Counted from the first letter of the stretch, positions 43,084 to 52,092 are shown. The stretch: 64,000 bases of DNA from Actinophytocola sp044466355 (GCF_044466355.1 NZ_JBITMQ010000005.1:310001-374000), one strand, 5' to 3'. Notes: generated by a model not told the origin, from the sequence alone. Numbers and translations are program-made.

Positions 43084-43644
43084 TCAGCCGACGCGTGGGG
43101 TGCCGGTCAGCGTCACGCCCGCGTCGCCGAGCTGGGTCAGTGCGGTGTCCACAGTGGAGGCGGCCACCCCGGCCGTCAGGTCGAGCAGCACCCGGGCGCG
43201 GAAACCGTTCGCCACGGCGTCGAGCGCGGTCGCCCGCACGCAGTGGTCCGTCGCGATCCCCACCACGTCCACTTCGGACACGTGGTGCGCACGCAGCCAG
43301 TCCGCGAGGGACGTCCCGTCCGGGGCGTGTCCCTCGAAGCCGGAGTACGCCGCCGCGTGGGCGCCCTTCGAGAACACCGTCTGGATCCCGCCCACGTCCA
43401 GCGACGGGTGGAACGACGCGCCCGGCGTGTCCGCGCGGCAGTGCGCGGGCCACGTGTCGACGAAGTTCGGCTGCGACGAGAAGTGCGCACCCGGGTCGAT
43501 GTGGTAGTCCCGCGTGGCGACCACCTGGTCGTAGTCGCCGTACAGGGCGGGGATCGCGGCCGCCACGGCCGCGCCACCCGTCACCGCCAGCGAGCCGCCC
43601 TCGCAGAAGTCGTTCTGCACGTCCACGACGATGAGCGCTGTCAT
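43084..43644 (-). CDS. pncA: Nicotinamidase/pyrazinamidase
   Basis: 186 residues. The catalytic triad is visible: Asp in LIVVDVQNDFCEGG (about residue 8), Lys in FSKGAHAAAYSGFEG (about 95), Cys in GIATDHCVRATALDAV (about 137). The metal-site DxxxxH (TRDYHIDPGAHF) is also present. It hydrolyses nicotinamide to nicotinate for NAD salvage. The start overlaps the end of pncB by one base, and together they convert nicotinamide to nicotinate mononucleotide. In M. tuberculosis pncA and pncB are apart, so this tight pair is a local arrangement. Confidence 0.96.
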   Translation of the reverse strand: MTALIVVDVQNDFCEGGSLAVTGGAAVAAAIPALYGDYDQVVATRDYHIDPGAHFSSQPNFVDTWPAHCRADTPGASFHPSLDVGGIQTVFSKGAHAAAYSGFEGHAPDGTSLADWLRAHHVSEVDVVGIATDHCVRATALDAVANGFRARVLLDLTAGVAASTVDTALTQLGDAGVTLTGTPRVG

Positions 43645-44927
43645 CACTTCTCCACGTACACGGTCGGGATCGCGGGCTCGCCGTGGGACAGCTTGAGGCC
43701 CTCCCACGGAAGGCTCACCAACCCGTCACGCACGCGTTGCCTGCTCGTCTCCAGACTGGGCGGGTCACCCACCGGTTGTCCACCCCGCAGCAGCGGCACC
43801 TGCAGCTGCCGGTCGTGCGGGTCCTCCTCGACCGGCGCGCCGACCACGTACACGACCTCCTCCAGGGCCGTGCCCGTCGGCTTGTGCCGTCGCAGCGCCG
43901 CCTTGCGCCCGGCCTTGGACTGCTTGTGGGAGCTGCGTTTCGCGACCGGCCTGCCGTCCACTTCGACCAGCTTGTAGACCATCCCGGCGGTCGGTGAGCC
44001 GGAACCGGTCACCAGGGACGTGCCGACGCCGTACGCGTCCACCGGCTCGGCGCGGAGCGCGGCGATCGCGTACTCGTCGAGGTCACCGGAAACCACGATC
44101 CGGGTGTTCTTGGCGCCCAGCGAGTCCAGCTGCTGGCGGGCCTGCCGTGCCAGCACACCGACGTCGCCGGAGTCGATGCGGATCGCGCCGAGCCCGGTGC
44201 CCGCCACCTCGATCGCCGTCTCGATGCCACGGGTGATGTCGTAGGTGTCGACCAGCAACGTCGTGTCCGTGCCCAGTGCCCGCACCTGCGCGGTGAACGC
44301 GGCGTGTTCGCTGTCGTGCAGCAGCGTGAACGCGTGCGCGCACGTGCCCGCGGTCGGGATGCCGTACCGGCGCTTCGCCTCCAGGTTGGACGTCGTCGCG
44401 AAGCCGGCCAGGTACGCGGCCCTGGCCGACGCGACGGCCGCCTCCTCGTGCGTGCGCCGCCCGCCCATCTCGATGATGGGCCGCCCGTTCGCGGCGCTCA
44501 CCATGCGTGCACCGGCGGACACGATCGCGCTGTCGTGGTTGAGGATCGACAGCACCAGCGTCTCCAGCACCACCGCCTCCGCGAACGTGCCACGCACCGT
44601 GAACAGCGGTGACCCGGGGAAGTACAGCTCGCCCTCGGCGTAGCCGTCGACGTCGCCCGAGAAGCGGTAGTCCGCGAGCCAGTCCAAACTGGCCTGGTCG
44701 AGCACGCCGGACAGCTGCGCCAGCTCGGCCTCGCCGAACGTGAACCTGCTGATCGCGTCCACCACGCGTGCGGTGCCGCCGACCACGCCGTAGCGTCGCC
44801 CGTTGGGCAGCCTGCGCGCGAACGTCTCGAACACGCACGCCCGCTCGGCGGTGCCGTCGGCGAGGGCCGCGGCGAGCATGGTCAGCTCGTAGTGGTCCGT
44901 GAGCAACGCGGTGCTGGTACCGGTCAT
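43644..44927 (-). CDS. pncB: Nicotinate phosphoribosyltransferase
   Basis: 427 residues. LLTDHYELTMLAAAL opens the protein, and the phosphoribosyl region TTLLVDTYDITRGIETAIEV (about residues 223-242) and IRIDSGDVGVLARQ follow. The active-site histidine lies near GRRTHEEAAVASARAAYL. It makes nicotinate mononucleotide from nicotinate and PRPP with ATP. It is divergent from clpS with only 33 bp between, so the promoters must overlap. Position corresponds to Rv1330c. Confidence 0.95.
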   Translation of the reverse strand: MTGTSTALLTDHYELTMLAAALADGTAERACVFETFARRLPNGRRYGVVGGTARVVDAISRFTFGEAELAQLSGVLDQASLDWLADYRFSGDVDGYAEGELYFPGSPLFTVRGTFAEAVVLETLVLSILNHDSAIVSAGARMVSAANGRPIIEMGGRRTHEEAAVASARAAYLAGFATTSNLEAKRRYGIPTAGTCAHAFTLLHDSEHAAFTAQVRALGTDTTLLVDTYDITRGIETAIEVAGTGLGAIRIDSGDVGVLARQARQQLDSLGAKNTRIVVSGDLDEYAIAALRAEPVDAYGVGTSLVTGSGSPTAGMVYKLVEVDGRPVAKRSSHKQSKAGRKAALRRHKPTGTALEEVVYVVGAPVEEDPHDRQLQVPLLRGGQPVGDPPSLETSRQRVRDGLVSLPWEGLKLSHGEPAIPTVYVEK

Positions 44928-44960
44928 GAGCAGTCAGCGTAGACATGCCACCATGGATTT

Positions 44961-45260
44961 ATGTCGGTTTCCATGTCGACACCCGTCGAGCGGGTCGAAC
45001 CGGTCACGGCGGAGTTCACGGCCGAGGACAAGCCGTGGCAGACCATCGTGTGGAACGACCCCGTGAACCTCATGTCGTACGTGACGTACGTGTTCCAGAA
45101 GCTGTTCGGCTACTCCCGTGACCAGGCGACCAAGCTCATGCTTGACGTGCACCACAAGGGGCGGGCGATCGTGTCCTCCGGTTCCAAGGAGAAGGTGGAG
45201 GGCGACGTCGCGAAGCTGCACGCGGCGGGCCTCTGGGCGACCATGCAGCACGAGTCGTGA
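44961..45260 (+). CDS. clpS: ATP-dependent Clp protease adaptor
   Basis: 99 residues. The ClpS core is PWQTIVWNDPVNLMSYVTYV (about residues 29-48), where Asn-Asp-Pro-Val caps the N-degron pocket, followed by the conserved helix region KLMLDVHHKGRAIV. It delivers N-end-rule substrates to ClpC or ClpA. ATG at 44961; a second in-frame ATG four codons on is possible. Four-base overlap with the DUF2017 gene. Confidence 0.94.
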   Translation: MSVSMSTPVERVEPVTAEFTAEDKPWQTIVWNDPVNLMSYVTYVFQKLFGYSRDQATKLMLDVHHKGRAIVSSGSKEKVEGDVAKLHAAGLWATMQHES

Positions 45261-45826
45261 TCCCCTGGGAGCGGGCCGGCGACACCGTCACCACCAAGGT
45301 CGACCGGCAGGAAGCGGCCGTGTTGCGTGGCCTCGTCGGCCACATGGAGGAGACGCTCCGGTCCAGGCAGTCCGCGGCACCGCAGGACGAGCTGGCGGAG
45401 CTCACCGGCATCCGCACTGGCCCGACCACCGCGCCGGACGACCCGATCCTGTCCCGCCTGCTGCCGGACTTCCACCGGCTCGACACCGAGGACGCCCAGC
45501 AGCAGGACCGTGACTCGGCCGCCGCGCTGCGGTCGCTGCACGAGCCGGAGCTGCTGGACCACAAGACCGGGGTCGCGGGTGTGCTGCTGGACACGTGCCC
45601 GCCCGGCGGGGGCCTGGTGACGTTGTCGCCCGAGCAGGCCGACGCGTGGCTGTCCGCGCTCAACGACGTGCGCCTGGCCCTCGGCACCACGCTCGGCGTC
45701 ACCGAGGACATGCCCGACGAGCTGGCCGACGGCGACCCGCGCGCCCCGCACCTCGGCGTCTACCACTGGCTGACCTGGATGCAGGAGAGCCTGGTCACGG
45801 CGCTGTCCGGCGGCGCGGATGACTGA
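45257..45826 (+). CDS. DUF2017 family protein
   Basis: 189 residues, helical, with the family stretch EQADAWLSALNDVRLALGTT and the C-terminal YHWLTWMQESLVTAL. It always sits between clpS and a P1 peptidase in actinobacteria (Rv1332 in M. tuberculosis). GTG start coupled to clpS, and it overlaps the next gene by eight bases. Structure or function unknown; the stable placement hints at a link with protein turnover. Confidence 0.88.
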   Translation: MIPWERAGDTVTTKVDRQEAAVLRGLVGHMEETLRSRQSAAPQDELAELTGIRTGPTTAPDDPILSRLLPDFHRLDTEDAQQQDRDSAAALRSLHEPELLDHKTGVAGVLLDTCPPGGGLVTLSPEQADAWLSALNDVRLALGTTLGVTEDMPDELADGDPRAPHLGVYHWLTWMQESLVTALSGGADD

Positions 45827-46844
45827 CAACGCCATCACCGACGTCGACGGGGTGCTCGTCGGGCACCACCAGCGGCTCGGTGACGGCTGGGCGACCGGCA
45901 CCACGGTCGTGCTCCTGCCACCTGGCACGACCGGCGCGGTCGACGGCCGCGGCGGTGCGCCGGGCACCCGCGAGACCGACCTGCTGGTGCCGGAGAACCT
46001 GGTGCGGCAGGTTGACGCCGTGTGCCTGTCCGGCGGCTCGGCGTACGGGCTCGCCGCCGCCGACGGGGTGATGCGCTGGCTGTCCGAACGCAACCGCGGC
46101 CTGCGGGTGGGGCAGGCCGAGCACGAGGTCGTGCCGATCGTCCCCGGTGCCGTGCTGTTCGACCTGCCGCGCGGCGAGTGGGGCAACCGGCCGGACGCGT
46201 CGTTCGGCTACGCGGCGTGCGAGAACGCGGCCGTCGAGTTCGCGGTCGGCACGGTCGGTGCGGGCACGGGCGCCAAGGTCGGGCAGCTCAAGGGCGGCAT
46301 CGGCACCGCGTCCGTGCGGGTCGACGGGTTCACGGTCGGCGCACTCGCCGCGGTCAACGCGGCGGGGGACGCCGTGGACATGGCGACCGGGGTGCCGTAC
46401 GCGGCGGACCACGAGGTCGCGGGCGAGTTCGGCGTGGTGTGGCCGAACGCGCCCGGCGTGCTGCCGGACGTGCCCGCGACCGACCTGAACACCACGGTCG
46501 GCGTGGTCGCCGTGGACGCCGACCTCACGAAGACCGAGTGCCGCCGCCTCGCGGTCGCCGCGCAGGACGGCCTGGCCCGCGCGGTTCGGCCCGCGCACAC
46601 CATGTTCGACGGGGACACCGTGTTCGCGGTCGCCACCGGGTCCCGCTCGCTGGGGATCGCCGACGGCCCGTTCGGTCCGGTCGCACGGGCGGCCGCGCTG
46701 GACCGCCTGTGCACGGCGGCGGCGGAGGTGTTCGCGCGCGCCATGGTGCACGGCATGCTGGCCGCCACGGCGGTGCCCGGCCTGCCCGCGTACCGGGACG
46801 TGTGGCCCGTCTCATCCAGTGGGAGCACGGCGTCCGGCCAGTAA
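45819..46844 (+). CDS. P1 family peptidase (DmpA/L-aminopeptidase-like)
   Basis: 341 residues of the self-processing Ntn-type DmpA fold. The N-terminal sheet is ITDVDGVLVGHHQRL; the GGSAYGLAAADGVMRWL region (about residues 69-85) and the conserved DLNTTVGVVAVDADLTKTEC segment with a Thr-Val in the place of the usual Asn-Ser cleavage site follow. Whether it still processes itself is uncertain. The family cleaves D- or L-amino-terminal residues. Orthologue of Rv1333 by position. Confidence 0.88.
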   Translation: MTDNAITDVDGVLVGHHQRLGDGWATGTTVVLLPPGTTGAVDGRGGAPGTRETDLLVPENLVRQVDAVCLSGGSAYGLAAADGVMRWLSERNRGLRVGQAEHEVVPIVPGAVLFDLPRGEWGNRPDASFGYAACENAAVEFAVGTVGAGTGAKVGQLKGGIGTASVRVDGFTVGALAAVNAAGDAVDMATGVPYAADHEVAGEFGVVWPNAPGVLPDVPATDLNTTVGVVAVDADLTKTECRRLAVAAQDGLARAVRPAHTMFDGDTVFAVATGSRSLGIADGPFGPVARAAALDRLCTAAAEVFARAMVHGMLAATAVPGLPAYRDVWPVSSSGSTASGQ

Positions 46845-46853
46845 GATCGGGGT

Positions 46854-47291
46854 GTGCTTCGGATACGCCGTGACCTGGTCGACGCGATCATCGCGCACGC
46901 TCGTCGGGACCACCCGGACGAGGCGTGCGGTGTCATCGCCGGACCCGACGGGTCGGACCGGCCGGAGCGGTTCATCCCCATGCTGAACGCGGCGCGCTCG
47001 CCGACGTTCTACGAGTTCGACTCGGCCGACCTGCTCAAGCTGTACCGGGAGATGGACGCGAACGACGAGGTGCCGGTGGTGATCTACCACTCGCACACCG
47101 CGACCGAGGCGTACCCGTCGCGGACCGACGTGTCCTACGCGTCCGAGCCCTACGCCCACTACGTGCTGGTCTCCACGCGTGACGAGGTCGACGAGTTCCG
47201 GTCGTTCCGGATCGTCGAGGGCGAGATCAGCGAGGAGCAGGTCGAGGTCGTCGCGGAATACACGTCGTCGGCACAGACGTTTTCTGAGTAA
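46854..47291 (+). CDS. mec: CysO-cysteine peptidase (JAMM/MPN+ metalloprotease)
   Basis: 145 residues. The JAMM zinc signature HSHTATEAYPSRTD is at about residue 83 with the upstream glutamate in DEACGVI. It frees cysteine from the CysO-Cys adduct in the sulfur-carrier route of cysteine synthesis. Next to cysO and cysM in the same order as Rv1334-1336. GTG start 10 bp after the peptidase gene; the SD-like GTAAGATCGGGG is weak. Confidence 0.94.
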   Translation: MLRIRRDLVDAIIAHARRDHPDEACGVIAGPDGSDRPERFIPMLNAARSPTFYEFDSADLLKLYREMDANDEVPVVIYHSHTATEAYPSRTDVSYASEPYAHYVLVSTRDEVDEFRSFRIVEGEISEEQVEVVAEYTSSAQTFSE

Positions 47292-47318
47292 GTCCCTTTC
47301 CTCAAGCGGAGGTTCCAC

Positions 47319-47591
47319 ATGGCGGTCACCGTCTCCATCCCGACCATCCTGCGCACCCACACCGGTGGCGAGAAGACGGTCGAGGCGAGCGGCACCACTC
47401 TGGCCGAGGTGATCGACAACCTCGAGTCGAACCACGGTGGCATCAAGGGCCGCCTGGTCAAGGAGGGCACGCTGCACCGCTTCGTGAACATCTACGTCAA
47501 CGACGAGGACGTGCGGTTCTCGGGCGGTCTCGAGGCGGCCGTGTCCGACGGCGACAACGTGACCATCCTGCCCGCCGTCGCCGGCGGCTGA
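47319..47591 (+). CDS. cysO: Sulfur-carrier protein CysO (ThiS/MoaD fold)
   Basis: 90 residues with a ubiquitin-like fold and the C-terminal Gly-Gly (TILPAVAGG) needed for thiocarboxylation. AAGCGGAGG precedes the ATG. It carries sulfur as a thiocarboxylate that attacks the CysM aminoacrylate to make CysO-Cys. The stop is two bases before cysM. Confidence 0.95.
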   Translation: MAVTVSIPTILRTHTGGEKTVEASGTTLAEVIDNLESNHGGIKGRLVKEGTLHRFVNIYVNDEDVRFSGGLEAAVSDGDNVTILPAVAGG

Positions 47592-47593
47592 CG

Positions 47594-48544
47594 TTGGCCC
47601 GCTACGACTCCCTGCTCGACGCCCTCGGCGACACGCCGCTGGTGGGTCTGCCGCGCCTGTCCCCGTCGGCGGACGTGCGGCTGTGGGCGAAGCTCGAGGA
47701 CCGCAACCCGACCGGTTCGGTGAAGGACCGCGTCGCGCTGCGGATGATCGAGAAGGCGGAGGAGGACGGGGTCCTGCGGCCGGGCTGCACGATCCTGGAG
47801 CCGACGTCGGGCAACACCGGTATCTCGCTGGCCATGGCCGCGAAGCTCAAGGGCTACGGCCTGGTGTGCGTGATGCCGGAGAACACCTCGGAGGAGCGGC
47901 GGCAGCTGCTGCAGGCGTACGGGGCGCGGATCGTGAACTCGCCCGCCGCGGGCGGCTCGAACGAGGCCGTGCGGCGGGCGAAGGAGCTCGCGAAGCAGAA
48001 CCCGGACTGGATCATGCTGTACCAGTACGGGAACCCGAACAACGCCGGTGCGCACTACCACGGCACGGGGCCGGAGATCCTGCGTGACCTGCCGTCCGTC
48101 ACGCACTTCGTGGCCGGTCTCGGCACCACGGGCACGCTGGTCGGCGCGGGCCGGTACCTGCGCGAACACAAGCCGGACGTGCAGGTGATCGCGGCCGAGC
48201 CGCGGTACGGCGAGCTGGTGTACGGCCTGCGGAACCTGGACGAGGGGTTCGTGCCGGAGCTGTACGACCCGGAGGTGCTGACGGGCCGGTACTCGGTGGG
48301 TTCGTACGACGCGCTGCGACGGACCAGGGAGCTGCTGGAGAGCGAGGGCATCTTCGCGGGCATCTCGACGGGGGCGATCCTGCACGCGGCGCTGGCGGCG
48401 GCCGACAAGGCGGTCCGTGCCGGGGCGTCCGCGGACGTGGTCTTCATCGTCGCGGACGGTGGCTGGAAGTACCTGTCGACCGGTGCCTACAGCGGCTCGG
48501 TCGACGAGGCCGCAGCGCGACTGGACGGCCACCTCTGGGCCTGA
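47594..48544 (+). CDS. cysM: CysO-dependent cysteine synthase
   Basis: 316 residues. The PLP lysine is in NPTGSVKDRVALRMIEKAEE (about residue 41), with the substrate loop EPTSGNTGISLAMAAKLKG at about 76 and the phosphate-binding glycines VAGLGTTGTLVGAG at about 170. It uses O-phosphoserine, supplied by the same serine pathway as SerB, with CysO thiocarboxylate. TTG start; the only in-frame alternative would remove the N-terminal strand. A CTGAAAG-CGC-CTTTCAG hairpin follows the stop. Confidence 0.94.
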   Translation: MARYDSLLDALGDTPLVGLPRLSPSADVRLWAKLEDRNPTGSVKDRVALRMIEKAEEDGVLRPGCTILEPTSGNTGISLAMAAKLKGYGLVCVMPENTSEERRQLLQAYGARIVNSPAAGGSNEAVRRAKELAKQNPDWIMLYQYGNPNNAGAHYHGTGPEILRDLPSVTHFVAGLGTTGTLVGAGRYLREHKPDVQVIAAEPRYGELVYGLRNLDEGFVPELYDPEVLTGRYSVGSYDALRRTRELLESEGIFAGISTGAILHAALAAADKAVRAGASADVVFIVADGGWKYLSTGAYSGSVDEAAARLDGHLWA

Positions 48545-48555
48545 CCGACCCCGTT

Positions 48556-48572
48556 CTGAAAGCGCCTTTCAG
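48556..48572. terminator. Hairpin after cysM
   Basis: CTGAAAG (48556-48562) and CTTTCAG (48566-48572) with a 3-base loop, 11 bp after the cysM stop. A weak GC content for a terminator; it could instead be an operator for the gene at 48607. Confidence 0.4.
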
Positions 48573-48606
48573 GACATTGGCGCACCGGGGGCTAGCATCC
48601 TCCGGC

Positions 48607-49071
48607 GTGAGCGCCATCGAGGTCGTGCGCGAGGCCGAGGTTCCGGCCGGCGCGGAGCAGGTGTGGGCCATCGTCTCGGACGCGGGCCGCGCCGGGGACT
48701 GGTTCGACTTCGCCGACCGCACCGAGGTCGTCGATGGGGCGGGTGCGGGCCAGTTGCGCACGCAGTACGGGCACTGGGGTCGCCGCCACTCCGAGGTCGA
48801 CCAGGAGATCACCGAGTACGAGCCCGGCAAGGTCCTGGCCTGGCGGCACGTCGCCGAACGGATCGACGGCAAACCCGCGCCGAAGTTCGCCGTCCGCACC
48901 GAGTTCCGCATCGAGCTGGACGGCGGCGCCGACACCACCACGGTCCGGCTGCGCTCCATCCAGGTGCCCGGCGGCCCGCTGAAGGGCTGGCTGATGCGCC
49001 GCATCGGCACCAAGGACATCGAACGCAACATGGAACGCTCGCTCGAACGCCTCACCGGGCTGCTGTCATGA
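48607..49071 (+). CDS. SRPBCC family protein
   Basis: 154 residues of the Bet v1/START-like fold: VVREAEVPAGAEQVWAIVSD near the start, TEVVDGAGAGQLRTQYGHWG in the middle, and a C-terminal helix with KDIERNMERSLERLTGLL. Such proteins carry hydrophobic ligands in lipid or secondary metabolism. The start is 62 bp after cysM and interrupts the Rv1336-Rv1337 order. It overlaps the racemase-like gene by four bases. Confidence 0.82.
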   Translation: MSAIEVVREAEVPAGAEQVWAIVSDAGRAGDWFDFADRTEVVDGAGAGQLRTQYGHWGRRHSEVDQEITEYEPGKVLAWRHVAERIDGKPAPKFAVRTEFRIELDGGADTTTVRLRSIQVPGGPLKGWLMRRIGTKDIERNMERSLERLTGLLS

Positions 49072-49778
49072 AGGTCATCGGCCTCCTCGGCGGCATGAGC
49101 TGGGAGTCCTCGATCGAGTACTACCGGATCGTCAACGAACGCGTGCGCGAACGCGCGGGCGGCCTGCACTCCGCACACTGCGTCATGTACTCGGTCGACT
49201 TCGCCGAGATCGAACGGCTGCAGGTCAGCGGCGACTGGGCGGAGGCGGGCGACCGCCTGGCCGAGGCCGCGGCCGCGCTCGCGATGGCGGGCGCCGACTT
49301 CGTCGTGTTGTGCACCAACACCATGCACAAGGTCGCCGACCAGATCACCGTCCTGCCGCTCCTGCACCTCGGCGACGCGACCGCCGACGCCGTGCAGAAG
49401 GCCGGCGTCACCGGCGTCGGCCTGCTCGGCACGGCGTTCACCATGGAGCAGGACTTCTACCGCGACCGTCTCGCCGCGCACGGCCTCGACGTGCTGGTCC
49501 CGGACGAGGACGACCGGGCCGAGGTGCACCGGATCATCTACGAGGAACTGGTCGTCGGCGTGGTCCGCGACGACTCCCGCGACACCTACCGCAAGGTCAT
49601 CCAGCGCCTCGTCGACCGCGGCGCCGAGGGCGTCATCCTCGGCTGCACCGAGATCGAGCTGCTCGTCGGTCAGGACGACAGCCCGGTGCCGGTCTTCCCG
49701 ACCACCCGCCTGCACGCCGAGCTGGCCGCCGACCACGCGCTGGGACTCGCGCCGATACCAGGGTCTTCTCAGGGTTGA
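49068..49778 (+). CDS. Aspartate/glutamate racemase family protein
   Basis: 236 residues with two cysteines in the family positions: VVLCTNTMHKVADQI (about residue 84) and VILGCTEIELLVGQ (about 195). IGLLGGMSWESSIEYYRIVN opens the protein. Typical of broad-specificity amino-acid racemases (YgeA-like); it is distinct from the murI gene at 50398. Coupled to the SRPBCC gene by ATGA. This pair is inserted in a block that otherwise follows the mycobacterial order. Confidence 0.9.
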   Translation: MKVIGLLGGMSWESSIEYYRIVNERVRERAGGLHSAHCVMYSVDFAEIERLQVSGDWAEAGDRLAEAAAALAMAGADFVVLCTNTMHKVADQITVLPLLHLGDATADAVQKAGVTGVGLLGTAFTMEQDFYRDRLAAHGLDVLVPDEDDRAEVHRIIYEELVVGVVRDDSRDTYRKVIQRLVDRGAEGVILGCTEIELLVGQDDSPVPVFPTTRLHAELAADHALGLAPIPGSSQG

Positions 49779-49819
49779 ATCGGACGCGGGAACCGCGATT
49801 CCCACGTAACCTCGATCAC

Positions 49820-50473
49820 GTGAGCACTCTGCCCGCGCCGGCGTCGAAACCGAAGAACCCGGTCAACCGCATCCTGCCGCCACGGCCGCTGCAGGCGTTG
49901 ATCGTCATCGGCTCGTTCACCGTGCTGCTGTACCTCATCGAGATCGTCGACGCCGCCATGTCCGGCAGGCTCGACCAGTTCGGCATCCAGCCACGCACCG
50001 TGGGCGGGCTCGACGGCATCCTGTGGGCGCCGCTACTGCACCACGGCTGGGAGCACCTGTTCTCCAACACGCTGCCGGTCCTGCTGTTCGGCTTCCTCGC
50101 GATGTCCAACGGCGTCGGGCAGTGGGTGGCTGTGACGCTCACCATCTGGCTCTTCAGCGGCGTCGGCGTGTGGCTCGTCGGCGGCGACGGCACGACCGTC
50201 GGCGCGTCCGGTCTCGCGTTCGGCTGGCTCGCGTTCCTGCTGGTCCGGGGCTTGTTCAACCGCGCGTTCGGGCAGATCCTGGTGGCCGTGGTCCTGTTCC
50301 TGTACTGGGGCGGCACGCTGCTCGGTGTCCTGCCGGGCAACCCCGGGGTGTCGTGGCAGGGCCACCTGTTCGGCGCGATCGGCGGCATACTCGCGGCGTG
50401 GCTGGTAGCAGTGGCGAACAAGGCAAACAAAGCGACCCGATCGGAATCTTCGACTCCGGCGTCGGCGGACTGA
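49820..50473 (+). CDS. Rhomboid family intramembrane serine protease
   Basis: 217 residues with six hydrophobic segments. The signature HHGWEHLFSNTLPVLLFG is in loop 1 and the first membrane pair. The catalytic serine is in GTTVGASGLAFGWLAF (GxSG) and histidine in WQGHLFGAIGGILAAWL. It cleaves substrates within the membrane. Position equals Rv1337. GTG start; its last 76 bp overlap the murI coding sequence in another frame. Confidence 0.93.
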   Translation: MSTLPAPASKPKNPVNRILPPRPLQALIVIGSFTVLLYLIEIVDAAMSGRLDQFGIQPRTVGGLDGILWAPLLHHGWEHLFSNTLPVLLFGFLAMSNGVGQWVAVTLTIWLFSGVGVWLVGGDGTTVGASGLAFGWLAFLLVRGLFNRAFGQILVAVVLFLYWGGTLLGVLPGNPGVSWQGHLFGAIGGILAAWLVAVANKANKATRSESSTPASAD

Positions 50474-51219
50474 CCGTCGCACGCGCCATCGCGGACCAGC
50501 TGCCCGCCGAGCGGCTGCGGTACGTCGGCGACACCGCGCACAGCCCGTACGGCCCGCTGTCGGTCGCGCAGGTCCGCCGCCACGCGCTGGCGGTGGCCGA
50601 CGACCTGGTCGAGAGCGGCGTGAAACTGCTGGTCATCGCGTGCAACACGGCGTCGGCGGCGTGCCTGCACGACGCGCGGGAGCGCTACGGCATCCCGGTC
50701 GTCGAGGTCGTCGTCCCGGCTGTCCGGCGCGCGGTGGCGACGACACGCAACCGTCGCGTCGGCGTCATCGGCACCGCCGGGACGGTGCGGTCCCGTGCCT
50801 ACGACGACGCGTTCGGCGCCGTGCCGGACCTGACGGTCACCAGCGCGGCGTGCCCGCGGTTCGTCGACTTCGTGGAGCGCGGCATCACGTCCGGCAGGCA
50901 GGTGCTGGGGCTCGCGCAGGCGTACCTGGAGCCGCTGCAACAGGCGGACGTCGACACGGTCGTTCTTGGCTGCACGCACTACCCACTGCTCACGGGCGTC
51001 TTGCAGATCGTCATGGGGCCCGACGTGACGCTGGTGTCCAGCGCGGAGGAAACCGCGAAGGACGTGGTCCGTGTGCTGACGGAAACGGACCTGCTCGCCG
51101 AACCCGGCACCGATCCCCGGCACGAGCTGGTGGCGACCGGCGATCCCGACTCGTTCGCCCGGTTGGCCAGGCGATTTCTTGGTCCGGACCTCGGTGCTTT
51201 CGCGGCCACCCGTGTGTAA
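50398..51219 (+). CDS. murI: Glutamate racemase
   Basis: 273 residues. Both catalytic cysteines are seen: LLVIACNTASAACLHD (about residue 83) and DTVVLGCTHYPLLTGV (about 193). The N-terminal PIGIFDSGVGGLTVARAI is typical. It supplies D-glutamate for peptidoglycan. The GTG at 50398 lies inside the 3' end of the rhomboid gene; later in-frame starts would cut into the FDSGVGG motif. Position equals Rv1338. Confidence 0.94.
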   Translation: MAGSSGEQGKQSDPIGIFDSGVGGLTVARAIADQLPAERLRYVGDTAHSPYGPLSVAQVRRHALAVADDLVESGVKLLVIACNTASAACLHDARERYGIPVVEVVVPAVRRAVATTRNRRVGVIGTAGTVRSRAYDDAFGAVPDLTVTSAACPRFVDFVERGITSGRQVLGLAQAYLEPLQQADVDTVVLGCTHYPLLTGVLQIVMGPDVTLVSSAEETAKDVVRVLTETDLLAEPGTDPRHELVATGDPDSFARLARRFLGPDLGAFAATRV

Positions 51220-51230
51220 GGGTGTGACTT

Positions 51231-52010
51231 GTGCTGTTGACCGTGCTCGGCTGCTCCGGCAGTGCCCCGGGGCCCCGCTCGCCGTCGTCCGGCTACCTGC
51301 TCGAGGCCGACGGTTTCGCGCTCGGTGTGGAGCTGGGCAACGGCACGCTCGCCGAACTGCAGGCCGTGCGGGATCCGTTCACGCTGGACGGGCTCGTGTT
51401 CTCGCACCTGCATCCCGACCACTGCGCGGACTTCTCGGCGCTGACGGTCCTGCGGCGCTGGCACCCGGCGCCGCCCGTCGACCCGTACGTGAACCGGCTG
51501 CCGGTGCACGCGCCGAAGGAGGCACCGACCCGGTTCGCCGCCGCGTACGCCCCGGACCGCGCCGAGCTGGAGGACGAGCTCCTGACGGACGTCTACGACT
51601 TCCACCCGTTGGCCCCGGGGGTGCGGGAGATCGGCCCGTTCTCGGTGACGGTGGCGCAGGTGTCCCACCCGTGTGAGGCGTACGGCTTCCGGTTCACGCA
51701 CAGTGGTGTCTCACTCGCCTACACAGGTGACACGGGCGTGTGCGACACCCTGGATGGGCTTGTCGCGGGCGTGGACGTGCTACTGGGTGAAGCATCGTGG
51801 ACCCATCGCGACAACCACCCGTCCGGCGTGCACATGTCCGGCCTGGAACTGGGGGAGCTGGCCACGCGCGCGGGCGCCAAACGGCTGCTGATCACGCACG
51901 TGGCGCCGTGGACGGACCCCGAGGTGGTGCTGGCGGAAGCCCGCACGACGTACACGGGCCCCGTGGAGCTGGTGGTCAAGGGCGCGGAGTACCCCATCGC
52001 ACCGCGGTGA
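51231..52010 (+). CDS. MBL-fold phosphodiesterase (Rv1339-like)
   Basis: 259 residues of the metallo-beta-lactamase fold with the metal motif FSHLHPDHCADFSALTVL (about residue 58) and later VTVAQVSHPCEAYGFRF, AYTGDTGVCDTL and RLLITHVAPWTDPEV. Homologous to Rv1339, reported as an atypical cyclic-nucleotide phosphodiesterase of actinobacteria; the same role here is inferred. GTG start 11 bp after murI. It keeps the murI-Rv1339-rph-rdgB order, although a TetR gene and an LPG-synthase-like gene are inserted before rph. Confidence 0.9.
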   Translation: MLLTVLGCSGSAPGPRSPSSGYLLEADGFALGVELGNGTLAELQAVRDPFTLDGLVFSHLHPDHCADFSALTVLRRWHPAPPVDPYVNRLPVHAPKEAPTRFAAAYAPDRAELEDELLTDVYDFHPLAPGVREIGPFSVTVAQVSHPCEAYGFRFTHSGVSLAYTGDTGVCDTLDGLVAGVDVLLGEASWTHRDNHPSGVHMSGLELGELATRAGAKRLLITHVAPWTDPEVVLAEARTTYTGPVELVVKGAEYPIAPR

Positions 52011-52076
52011 CCACGCCCGTCACTCCCCGTGCGGTCTCTCCGCCATCTGGCTGGTCCGCCGCCATCATGATCTTGG

Positions 52077-52092
52077 CCTGGCAATTGCCGGG
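52077..52092. promoter_or_regulatory. Candidate TetR operator upstream of 52152
   Basis: CCTGGCAATTGCCGGG is a 16-bp inverted repeat with one mismatch, 60 bp before the GTG of the TetR gene. It is probably an autoregulatory site; no divergent gene shares it. Confidence 0.5.

Noticed and set aside
48607..49778. SRPBCC plus racemase pair as a secondary-metabolite cluster
   Set aside because: No biosynthetic enzymes nearby; it is a two-gene insertion into conserved core order.
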